Both the position numbers and the translations under genes were made by a program. From CAXBGS01 sp963975425 (lineage in GTDB: Bacteria; Planctomycetota; Planctomycetia; Pirellulales; Pirellulaceae), in assembly GCA_963975425.1 (NCBI GenBank), contig CAXBGS010000001.1, positions 186,001-250,000 on the forward strand: DNA of 64,000 bases. The letters are read 5' to 3'. Shown piece after piece: positions 6,439-14,388 of the stretch (positions are counted from its first letter, which is position 1; each line of letters opens with the position of its first letter). The notes under the pieces were generated by a model. The model did no database searches. It was not told the origin of the DNA and was given only the letters and a program-made list of their open reading frames with translations.

Positions 6439-9093
6439 ATGAGCAGTACGGGCACACAACGATCAAGAGCGGGCATGACGGTCCATGATGACATTCTCGC
6501 GTGGTCGAGCGACCAATCGCACTGGAAACGCGATGCGTTGCGGCGGATCATTGAAAAGGGCAGTTTCGATCACACGGACACTGATGAACTGACGGCTGCT
6601 TGTCGTGAAGCTCACGGCCTGAGCGAAGATTCTGCTCCAGACCTGACGCTGCTGGCGGCGGAACACATTCCGTCTCGGGACGCTGCAGGCCGCAGGGTCA
6701 CGCTGCGATCAATTTCCGAAACAGAAAACGTCAATGCTTTGGATTCCAAACAGGAGTTGCCGTTTGCGGCGACAGGGTTAACTGTCGTGTTTGGGTACAA
6801 CGGATCAGGAAAGAGCGGGTATGGGCGGATTCTGCGAAGTGCGTGCCGTGCCCGCAAAAAAGGCGATCCCATCCTGCCGAACGTCATGGAGGAAGCGACC
6901 GACCAACCGGCAAGTGCGATCATCACTCACGCCGTCGATGAAGTCGAGCAATCACCAACACAATGGATCGACGGGCAACACTCGCCTGATGGGCTTGGTT
7001 CGATCAGTTTCTTTGATTCGGATTGTGCCTCGGTGCATGTGCGAGAAAAGAATGACGTTGCCTTCACGCCATTCGGTCTCGAAATCCTCCCAACACTTGG
7101 CGATCTTTGCCGATCGGTTCAGGCAAAGCTCGACACGGAAAAGAAGTCTCTCGAAAACGAAACGCCTCCGTTTCTGCGAAATAGCTATGCGACCGGCGAT
7201 ACCAAAGTCGGCAAGACGCTAACCAGCCTCAAGGGTTCGACTAACCCAGAAGACTTGGACACTCTGGCATCCATGAGCGATGACGAATTGAAGCGGCTGA
7301 AAGAGATTCCAGTTCAGTTGGCATCCGACCCAAGAGAAGAGGCGAAGAAGATTCGCGTTCAGGCAGGTCGCATCACTACTCTGTGGCGTTCGATAGCTGC
7401 TGCTGAGCAAGCTTTGTCAGACGAAGCGGTTTTCGCCATCAAGAGCCTCGCAACGGATGCTGCCGTGAAAACGAAAGCGGCTCAAGCGGCGGCTTCGATG
7501 ACCTTCAACGATGATCCGTTGAACGGGATCGGCGAACCCGTCTGGCGAGAACTGTGGGAAGCGGCTCGTCGTTTTTCCATTGCCGCAATTCCTGACACAG
7601 AATTTCCAGTGACCGACACGGAAGACGCGGTTTGCGTTCTGTGTCAACAGACTCTTGACGACGATTCAAAAAATCGGCTGAACCGTTTCGAGAAGTTTGT
7701 GCGTGATGACAGTGCCCAGCGATCAACGAAGGCGACGGCTGCGTTGAAGAATGCCGTTGCATCATTGGACGGACTGGACTTGCAAGGTGAAGGCTTACGT
7801 GAACAACTGAAAGACGTGGAAGCAAACGATAAGACGGTTGCTCTGGCGGTTCGCAATCAACTTGCAACGCTGCTGCGGCGTGTTCGTGCAATCAAGCAGG
7901 CTTACGAATCAGGCAATTGGTCATTCGATATCCCCGGTACGGTCAACGATGTTAGTGACCAACTCGGAACCCTGATTAAAGCACTAGCACTTCGTGCATC
8001 AGATACCGAAAAATCAGCGGATGCGACTGAGCGAAAGAAGCTGTCGGATGAACTTGCAGAACTGAAGGCTCGCGAGTGGCTGGCCACCGTATTGGGTGAC
8101 GTGAAAGAGCATGTGTCGCGTTTGGCCGATATCGCAAAACTGAAAAAGGCAATCAAGGACACCAAGACGACCGCAATTACGACGAAGAGCAAAGAGCTGG
8201 CAAAGTCCTATGTGACCGACCGACTACGCAACGCCTTTGCCGACGAAATCAAGAAAATGCAACAAGGTGTGCGTCGGCTGAACGTGGAACTTGTCGCAGC
8301 GGAAGGAAGACACGGACGCACGTTCTACCGCGTGCAGTTAGTCGGTGCCAGCGATGCCAAAGTTGGCACCGTCGTTTCGGAAGGCGAGCATCGTTGCATT
8401 GCTTTGGCTGGCTTCCTGTCGGAACTTGCGACCGAGTCAACGAAATCAACTGTTGTGTTCGATGATCCCGTGACGTCGCTTGACCACCATTGGCGTGGCT
8501 GCTTCGCCCAACGACTGGTCGAGGAAGCTGCCGATCGACAAGTCATTGTGTTCACACATGACATTGTATTCCTGCATGATCTTTATTCAGGAGCCCAGCA
8601 ACAGAAGGTGCCAGTCGAACTGCGGCGTGTGAAGTCGAATCGCGACAACAGCGGGTTCGTCGACGATGGGCTTCCGTGGATCGCTCAAAAGACGCTGCCA
8701 CGAATTACCGAATTAGAACGACGTGTGAAGGCAACGCGAAGCGACTACGACAATCAGAACGATGACGTTTACGAACGTGATATTTTTGCAATCTATGGCG
8801 ACATTCGAGCAACCGTTGAACGGGCCGTTGAAGAGCATTTCTTTCGCGGTGTCATCATCCGTCACAAAGACTACATCAGCCTGAGCAACCTCAAGCTGGT
8901 GACAGCGATGACGATCAATCACTGCGAGCGTCTGCAGTCGTTATTCAAACGCTGCTGCGACATCACGTCGGCTCACGATCGAGCATCACTCCGCAGTTTC
9001 GGCGTCCCAACGCCCGACAATGCACTCGATGATCTTGAAGAACTGCAGAAACTGGTTGTCGAAGTTAAGGCTGAGCAGAAATTGGTGGTTTAG
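6439..9093 (+). CDS. SMC/Rad50-like AAA ATPase with zinc-hook motif, probable defence protein
   Basis: The chosen start (6439) has GGAG 9 bases upstream; ATG 6424 lies within that site. The product has 884 residues. Walker A is GYNGSGKSG (119-127), a central helical region holds a lone CVLC (399-402) like a Rad50 zinc hook, and an ABC signature SEGEHRCIALAG (647-658), Walker B TVVFDDPVTSLDH (671-683) and H-loop VIVFTHD (702-708) follow. About 180 residues with no recognised motif follow (RDIFAIYGDIRATVERAVEE). This is the layout of the AAA_13/RloC-like group found beside restriction and toxin genes. I do not see a convincing anticodon-nuclease motif, so the effector is unknown. It is transcribed divergently from the Argonaute pair across about 280 bp, which probably holds both promoters. 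Confidence 0.8.
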   Translation: MSSTGTQRSRAGMTVHDDILAWSSDQSHWKRDALRRIIEKGSFDHTDTDELTAACREAHGLSEDSAPDLTLLAAEHIPSRDAAGRRVTLRSISETENVNALDSKQELPFAATGLTVVFGYNGSGKSGYGRILRSACRARKKGDPILPNVMEEATDQPASAIITHAVDEVEQSPTQWIDGQHSPDGLGSISFFDSDCASVHVREKNDVAFTPFGLEILPTLGDLCRSVQAKLDTEKKSLENETPPFLRNSYATGDTKVGKTLTSLKGSTNPEDLDTLASMSDDELKRLKEIPVQLASDPREEAKKIRVQAGRITTLWRSIAAAEQALSDEAVFAIKSLATDAAVKTKAAQAAASMTFNDDPLNGIGEPVWRELWEAARRFSIAAIPDTEFPVTDTEDAVCVLCQQTLDDDSKNRLNRFEKFVRDDSAQRSTKATAALKNAVASLDGLDLQGEGLREQLKDVEANDKTVALAVRNQLATLLRRVRAIKQAYESGNWSFDIPGTVNDVSDQLGTLIKALALRASDTEKSADATERKKLSDELAELKAREWLATVLGDVKEHVSRLADIAKLKKAIKDTKTTAITTKSKELAKSYVTDRLRNAFADEIKKMQQGVRRLNVELVAAEGRHGRTFYRVQLVGASDAKVGTVVSEGEHRCIALAGFLSELATESTKSTVVFDDPVTSLDHHWRGCFAQRLVEEAADRQVIVFTHDIVFLHDLYSGAQQQKVPVELRRVKSNRDNSGFVDDGLPWIAQKTLPRITELERRVKATRSDYDNQNDDVYERDIFAIYGDIRATVERAVEEHFFRGVIIRHKDYISLSNLKLVTAMTINHCERLQSLFKRCCDITSAHDRASLRSFGVPTPDNALDDLEELQKLVVEVKAEQKLVV

Positions 9094-9112
9094 AGCTTTT
9101 TACCCGCGAAAA

Positions 9113-9134
9113 CGAGGCCAATGGAATGGCCTCG
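9113..9134 (-). terminator. Hairpin terminator between convergent genes
   Basis: CGAGGCCA, a 6-base loop and TGGCCTCG form a perfect 8-bp stem. Read on the minus strand it is followed by TTTT, so it best serves the minus-strand operon ending at the DUF2958 remnant. On the plus strand it has no U-run but lies 20 bp after the ATPase stop. Confidence 0.6.
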
Positions 9135-9160
9135 CTGACAGTCGCCACAAAGAAAAGGAT

Positions 9161-9493
9161 TCAGTAGTGATCCATCGTGATCTTGGACGACGGGCAAGCA
9201 TCGAAGTGAATGTCTCTCTCTACAGGCAGGTTCAGTGATCCTCGGAGAGTTCGGATTTCGTGGACGCTGAACGTCCCCCACTCGGTAAACGGGCCAATGA
9301 CGAAGCCGTAGGCGATGCCAGACTAAGGATCGTATTCGGCGACAAACCAAGTTAGCCCACTGTCCGGCGTGAACCATTTGAGGCGTAGCGTCGGATCTGG
9401 GTTTTCGGATGTTTCGCCAAGCTTGGGTATTGAGCCGACGATGTCGGCTGGAAGTAAATCGCAGTCCGGTGATGTAGATGATGAAGAGTTCAT
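9161..9493 (-). pseudogene. DUF2958 protein gene with in-frame amber codon
   Basis: Translating the minus strand from the ATG at 9493 gives 56 residues matching DUF2958 (CDLLPADIVGSIPKLG, LKWFTPDSGLTWFVAEYDP), then TAG at 9325-9323. The same frame then continues with the rest of the family (YGFVIGPFTEWGTFSV, LRGSLNLPVERDIHFDA) to a natural TGA at 9163-9161. One nonsense mutation, or a sequencing error, therefore interrupts an otherwise intact 110-residue gene. DUF2958 proteins are typical of plasmids and conjugative elements and have no known function. It is the last gene of the minus-strand island operon. Confidence 0.8.
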
Positions 9494-9639
9494 CGTAGTG
9501 GTGGGAAGTAATCAAAACACCGCCTGCAGGCTGACAACGTAAAACGACGCAGCAAGGTGGAGACTTGTACGACCTTGCGAAGGCGTTGTTGTCGGCAACA
9601 TGGCGATGTGCTGATTGCCCGCCACTGCTTGGTCGCCCA

Positions 9640-10137
9640 TCATTCGGGTAGATCCACGAGACTGGCTGCGTACGATCTTACAACTGGATGGCGTGGTAAA
9701 CCCTTCTTTGTCACGCCGAGACACTTGAGGCGAATGCCATGTGTCTTTAACAACTTACGCACGTACATTTCGCGGTCCATGAACGAGCCATCGCCTCCCC
9801 AGCAGGCGACGACCAGTTTTGCTGCTTTTGCTCGCGACAAAAGCAGATCATCATTCTCCGGGCCGACTGGATCATCGGCTGCCTTCATTTCGCTGGGAGC
9901 AGTGGCACGGAAAGCAAATAGATTCAACATTTCAATCGCTTCACATCCGTTTCGGACTGCGAAACCGATGCACTTTCTGATTGTTTGATCGTCTTCGGAT
10001 TCGTCTGCCGTTGAGGGATTCAACCCGATGAATGTCATTGCAGGGCCATCACCCCATCGTCGCCAAAGTCGATAACGATACAGGCGATCCGGCGAGAGCT
10101 TAGCCCCCCTATCTGTGATATGAATATCAGGTTTCAT
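9640..10137 (-). CDS. DUF1643 domain protein
   Basis: The 165-residue protein shows the DUF1643 signature: YRLWRRWGDGPAMTFIGLNP, STADESEDDQTIRKCIGFA, EMLNLFAFRAT and VVACWGGDG, ending LPRHPVVRSY. The family is common on plasmids, phages and islands and has no established activity. It follows the N6-methylase-like gene by 32 bp in the same operon. Full length, with no sign of decay. Confidence 0.88.
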   Translation of the reverse strand: MKPDIHITDRGAKLSPDRLYRYRLWRRWGDGPAMTFIGLNPSTADESEDDQTIRKCIGFAVRNGCEAIEMLNLFAFRATAPSEMKAADDPVGPENDDLLLSRAKAAKLVVACWGGDGSFMDREMYVRKLLKTHGIRLKCLGVTKKGLPRHPVVRSYAASLVDLPE

Positions 10138-10169
10138 GGTTTGGATATTCTACCGTAGTCTTCAATGCA

Positions 10170-10979
10170 TTAAAACAATTCGAGTTGCTGTGTGTGACCG
10201 TCATCATCAGGTGGATCTTGCAGTACGGATTCCGCTTCATCGGAATGATTTGAAATGGCCATTTCAAGCTGCTCTGGCTCGCTATCGGGCAATGGAACAC
10301 GATGAACTTTGCGTATTGCGTTTCCCCAGACTTGAATTCGTCCAGTTTCGTAGATTTGGCCGGATGTGTTACTTAACGAATTACCGTGAATAACGTGGCC
10401 ATAGTGATTGCGAAGAGCGAGATTGATGGCAGTCATGCGGACACACCGCAAGTCGACGTCTTGACCGACGAAGTGCCAGTTAGGTTGAATCTCTGCTGCG
10501 GCAAGCAACATTCGGCCGGATCCACAGCACGGATCGTTTACCGAACGGCGGCCATCCAAGTCCATTTTCTCTTGCGGAAGGTTCATCGCTGCCATCATTT
10601 TGCAGATTGGTTCGGGCGTGAGAAATTGCCCCTTCTCACCGTAGGTGATTGCCCCCTGAAACAAGTCGCCAAGGATGTCGGCCCGCGTCTTGTCGGTTAC
10701 GTTAACAAGGTTGCCGAACATTCGCGCCAGCAGGTCGACTCCCCTTTTTCCCGTTTCTCCGGCTTTGTGCTTTTCAATTGTTTGTAAGTACTCCTCTTCC
10801 ATCAGCGGATTGCCCAACGCACAAACCGTCACATGCAGGAAGTCCTCAAACGCTTGGCCGCGACTGATGCCGGAACGCTGCGAGACCTCTTCAAGTTGTT
10901 TGAAGAGAGGCTGCGTTTCCCGATGGAAGAAGGATTCTTTGGGCAGTGGCTGGGGAGTGTGCTGCCCGTAGCGTGCCAC
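10170..10979 (-). CDS. N6-adenine DNA methylase-like protein lacking motif IV
   Basis: The 269-residue protein has the HsdM-like N6_Mtase order: a helical N-terminal region, GQFLTPEPICKMMA (the region where Type I methylases bind AdoMet), then VNDPCCGSGRMLLAA (AdoMet motif I) and FVGQDVDLRCVRMTAINLAL. The catalytic N/D-P-P-F/Y tetrapeptide expected after the fourth strand is not present: the region reads HGNSLSNTSGQIYETG. Methyl transfer is therefore doubtful even though AdoMet binding looks possible. Orphan proteins of this form occur on mobile elements beside RadC and DUF2958 genes. The last residues (QQLELF) resemble peptides that bind the replication clamp, which is only suggestive. It is in an operon between HNH and DUF1643 genes. 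Confidence 0.78.
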   Translation of the reverse strand: MARYGQHTPQPLPKESFFHRETQPLFKQLEEVSQRSGISRGQAFEDFLHVTVCALGNPLMEEEYLQTIEKHKAGETGKRGVDLLARMFGNLVNVTDKTRADILGDLFQGAITYGEKGQFLTPEPICKMMAAMNLPQEKMDLDGRRSVNDPCCGSGRMLLAAAEIQPNWHFVGQDVDLRCVRMTAINLALRNHYGHVIHGNSLSNTSGQIYETGRIQVWGNAIRKVHRVPLPDSEPEQLEMAISNHSDEAESVLQDPPDDDGHTQQLELF

Positions 10980-11016
10980 GCTTGATCAACGCCGTCAAAG
11001 ATATCCGGCGTTATTG

Positions 11017-11445
11017 TTAGCTGACGTGATCGGTGCCCATGGGCGGGAAAACGCCTTCGGTGATAAGCTGCCGTCGGTGGGAGACGCGGTGGCCGACGTT
11101 GATTTGCAGCAGTGCAACGGTTGTCCTGCCCTTTGGAGTCAGCCCGGCTAGGAATGGGCCATCCCAAGCGAAGTGTTCACTCCAAACGTCGGTTCGTGGG
11201 TCAAACAGAAACGCTTTGACACCATCAACCGGATCAATGCCCGCGATGTTGGGGCCTTTGTGGTTGTTGCACTTGAAACACGCCAATGCGAGATTCTCGT
11301 CAACCGTTTCGCCGTCCATCTTCTCCGGAACGACATGGTCAATTTCAAAAGTCGCGGGATCGTAGTCCTGCGACATTTGGCAGTATTCGCAACGATGACC
11401 TGCCCGTTCCCAGACGATCCGGCGTATCGCAACCGGGATGCTCAT
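11017..11445 (-). CDS. HNH endonuclease
   Basis: The 142-residue protein carries the classical HNH/zinc arrangement: RCEYCQMSQ (first CxxC), FEIDHVVPEKMDG (catalytic His), NLALACFKCNNHKG (Asn, second CxxC and His). HNH enzymes cut DNA using one metal ion. Its ATG overlaps the stop of the 87-residue upstream gene (ATGA), so the two are translationally coupled. I have seen this small-protein plus HNH order often in cyanobacteria and planctomycetes, where the target and purpose are not established. Confidence 0.9.
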   Translation of the reverse strand: MSIPVAIRRIVWERAGHRCEYCQMSQDYDPATFEIDHVVPEKMDGETVDENLALACFKCNNHKGPNIAGIDPVDGVKAFLFDPRTDVWSEHFAWDGPFLAGLTPKGRTTVALLQINVGHRVSHRRQLITEGVFPPMGTDHVS

Positions 11446-11705
11446 GAAGCGGCGGATCTTAACGCCACGCGGGCACGAGATTGCAGTATGCCAAGCAGGC
11501 TGCTGACCCGCTCAAAACTTGTCGCCTGCTCTCTCTCGTCGTCACTGAGTTCACCAGCACGAGCTTTTCCAGCCAGCAGCTTCATCATCTGACGCTGCTC
11601 GTCAGAAAAACCTAGAGACAATATCCCCTCTGCCGCCTGCGGGGATAGTGTTCCGCTCAGGTTCGTGAGAATCGTGTCATCGTAGGTTTCAGTAGTTTGG
11701 CTCAT
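11442..11705 (-). CDS. Small helical partner of the HNH nuclease
   Basis: An 87-residue, leucine/glutamate-rich soluble protein ending in ELSDDEREQATSFERV and LLGILQSRARVAL. That pattern recurs in small genes placed directly upstream of HNH nucleases in planctomycetes. The ATGA overlap with the nuclease supports a common role, possibly as an inhibitor or adaptor, by analogy with toxin-antitoxin order. That role is inference only. It lies 12 bp downstream of the coupling ATPase gene. Confidence 0.65.
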   Translation of the reverse strand: MSQTTETYDDTILTNLSGTLSPQAAEGILSLGFSDEQRQMMKLLAGKARAGELSDDEREQATSFERVSSLLGILQSRARVALRSAAS

Positions 11706-11717
11706 GCTTCAATTATA

Positions 11718-13937
11718 TCACGAAACAGGGTGTTCGAGGCAAGTAGTTCGTCCGGATTGTGCCGCTGTTTGCCCATGTCTTTGACGGGAAACACGGCGAA
11801 TCGTTGCCGAACGCCTCGCGACGTCGGTCGGCGGCGGCAGGGTCGTCATTGAAAACGTGTGTGGTGCCCCATCAACAAGCATTCGCAAATAGGCGTGATA
11901 CTTTGGGATTTTCATGAGGTCATCCTTCGACAAGCCGCTGCCCAACAGTTCAGTCAGAACCTCAGCATCGCGAGGACCAACTGTCATGCACAACGTTGAA
12001 CCGCAGTTTCCGAGAACTCCGGCCAGCGTGGCAGGATCCAGCTGTTCGAGCATTTGCGTCGATAACACGTAGCTGGTGCGATACTTTCGCGACTCCGCCA
12101 AAGCATCAGCCATTGTTGAGTTGCCGTCGGTTAGGTACGAATGAAACTCGTCGACGACCACAGTGCAGTCAGTGCGTTCCGATTCGCGGATGTCTGCTCG
12201 ACTCATCGCCGCTACCTGCAGGCTCGACAACAAAAGCGATCCCAACAACGTCGATGCGTCGTGGCCAACGGTACCTTTCGATAGGTTGCAAATCAGGATG
12301 CCTGAGCTGTCCATGACATCGCGAAGCTGAATCCCCTGTTCACCCGGGTTCAAGATTGCTTGTAGCCGTTCATTGGTCGTGAAAGCACCAAGTTTGTTCT
12401 GCAAGCTGGCGATGTACTGAGTTCGGTCCCGCTCGTTCCAGCGATTGAACTCGGTCAACCAGAATTCGCGGACAGCTGCGTTGTCCACGCGGGCTACGAT
12501 CGACTTGCGAAACGCAGCATCGACCAACAAACGTTGCACGCCGGCCAGCGAAGCGTCCGAAGTGCCAATCAGGGAGAGCAAGCAGTTGCGAAAGATATGT
12601 AGTAGTCGCGGAGCCGATCCGTCTTCAAAACCGAATACGTTCTTGAACGAAGTCAAAACACCATCAGCAATCAATGTTGGGTCGGTTCCCTTCGGTCCGA
12701 CCATCGGGTTGAATCCGACCGGTGCGATCCGATCCGAGGCGTCAAAGACGATCACGTCATTCGTGCGACGTTTCGGAATCACGTCCAGAACTTCGTCTGC
12801 CAATTGACCGTGCGGATCAATCAGGATGACTCCTCGGTTCAATTCGATTTGCTGACGTATCACGTTCAGCAGGAACGTTGATTTGCCACAACCTGTCTTC
12901 CCGATCGCCAGCAAGTGGCGACGCAGGTCATCGGGGCCGATTCCGAATTGAGACCGCTGCTGTCGAAAGCGAAGCCGTCCGAGCATCGTTGTGTTGGCAA
13001 CTCCTTTCTTTGAGGCGACCATAACTGGGGCCTCGATTTCACGGAAAGTGGGCCGTTCAACTCGTGACACCGTGTCTCCTGACTCGGTAAGAGGGTGCCA
13101 AAGCGTCGCGATTTCTTTCGATGTAAGCAGTGACGGACGCATCCGTTTCAGTCGCGGTCTCAATCGAGAGTGTTCAAATTCAGTGTCGCCATCTGTGAAG
13201 CGGCCGAATGCCGCGACGATGTCGTTCACTTTTCGATTCGCCAACTCCTTCTCACCAACTGGCACCACGATCCGGACGGTGATCCACGACTGAAATACGT
13301 TGTCTCCCGTTTTCTCGACCTCGGCCGGAGTTTCATTCGTCGGTTTCCATGAAAACCAATAGAGGAGAGCAGCCATGCGACGAACCACAAAAGAGTCACT
13401 GGTCGCCCAACGAATGAAGAGACGTTTGACTCGACTGGCATTGAAACGGTATCGATACCGTCTCAGTATTTTGTCAGCGACACGCACTTGCCGTTTGGTT
13501 GCCGGACACAACTCAAGAGCGATGGATGCGTCGATTGTGCCGGACTGTCCAGAGCGAATGCTCGCAAGCAATCCGGCGACCGGGTCGGCAAGCAAGCGGT
13601 CGTCCGCAAAATCGACAAACTTGTCGAACGTGCGAATGCTCAGCAGGTCTGGACGCAATCGAACGCTTGTGTACCAAGCTTCCCTGTCGCTCGATTCAGA
13701 CTTTGGTTCCCGTACTCTTACGAGCGTACCGGGGTATGCATCTTGAAGCTCTTGAATGAACACAACTCGCTGTTCGTCAGGAACGTCGGCCGCGTATCCG
13801 ACGTGGCCAGCATCCGACTCCAAGCAGAGCGATATCGTGGACGCGGAACTCAGAGATTTGTGAACTGAGTTCAGTAGCGTCTCGACATTCAGCGGGCTGC
13901 GAGTGTTGCCGATGGGAGGAATGATGCGAAAACGCAT
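11718..13937 (-). CDS. Type IV secretion-type DNA-transfer ATPase (VirD4/TraD/HerA-like)
   Basis: The 739-residue protein has an N-terminal domain of about 300 residues, then Walker A AIGKTGCGKST (345-355), GVILIDPHGQLADEVLDVIP (369-388), a Walker B CTVVVDEFH (591-599), and a downstream YVLSTQMLEQLDP sensor-like motif. The IDPHG signature is typical of the TraD-related and TraM-recognition AAA proteins that pump DNA in conjugation. No predicted N-terminal membrane segment stands out, so it resembles the soluble coupling ATPases of genomic islands. It heads the minus-strand operon and is the only conjugation-type gene in view, so the element is mobilisable or decayed rather than demonstrably self-transmissible. 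Confidence 0.88.
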   Translation of the reverse strand: MRFRIIPPIGNTRSPLNVETLLNSVHKSLSSASTISLCLESDAGHVGYAADVPDEQRVVFIQELQDAYPGTLVRVREPKSESSDREAWYTSVRLRPDLLSIRTFDKFVDFADDRLLADPVAGLLASIRSGQSGTIDASIALELCPATKRQVRVADKILRRYRYRFNASRVKRLFIRWATSDSFVVRRMAALLYWFSWKPTNETPAEVEKTGDNVFQSWITVRIVVPVGEKELANRKVNDIVAAFGRFTDGDTEFEHSRLRPRLKRMRPSLLTSKEIATLWHPLTESGDTVSRVERPTFREIEAPVMVASKKGVANTTMLGRLRFRQQRSQFGIGPDDLRRHLLAIGKTGCGKSTFLLNVIRQQIELNRGVILIDPHGQLADEVLDVIPKRRTNDVIVFDASDRIAPVGFNPMVGPKGTDPTLIADGVLTSFKNVFGFEDGSAPRLLHIFRNCLLSLIGTSDASLAGVQRLLVDAAFRKSIVARVDNAAVREFWLTEFNRWNERDRTQYIASLQNKLGAFTTNERLQAILNPGEQGIQLRDVMDSSGILICNLSKGTVGHDASTLLGSLLLSSLQVAAMSRADIRESERTDCTVVVDEFHSYLTDGNSTMADALAESRKYRTSYVLSTQMLEQLDPATLAGVLGNCGSTLCMTVGPRDAEVLTELLGSGLSKDDLMKIPKYHAYLRMLVDGAPHTFSMTTLPPPTDVARRSATIRRVSRQRHGQTAAQSGRTTCLEHPVS

Positions 13938-14388
13938 TGATGGAGGAAAAGGATTTCCGCTCCCGCAGTGATTTCACGAACGGGAGCGGCCCGTTGTGTC
14001 CTCTAACCGCAGATGACTGTCCGCTGTCCCGTAACATCCGAAGTTTTTGGATTCGGTTCGCTCAGCACTGCCAGTACGACGCCACCGCATTCAGCAACGC
14101 TGAGAGACGTTGGGCGGAGGAGAGCGGATGATCGCTCGATCACGATCTTTGCCAACACGCGATGGGACTGCCAAACGGGATCGCATGTTATCATGATCGT
14201 CGGGTCTGAGCATACAGAATTGCAAGGTTATCTACGACTACGGTGGGACGTTTGGCCGCGACAGGAACCGGTAGTATCTATTGCCGTTTCGATCGACAGA
14301 CGAAAACCTGACACTGGGTTCAGTGATTGCGATCAAGTAGACTTTGTCGGCATAGAACGCACGAAATCAATTGCTGGAGAACAACGCA
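13938..14388. other. Gene-free stretch at the island's right boundary
   Basis: About 450 bp between divergent genes with no ORF that looks coding and no recognisable repeat. It should hold the promoter of the island operon and that of the FAD oxidoreductase, and probably the junction between island and backbone. No att site could be recognised. Confidence 0.5.

Noticed and set aside
9090..9515. 141-codon minus-strand ORF
   Set aside because: Wrong frame: the adjacent frame shows clear DUF2958 similarity across its nonsense codon.
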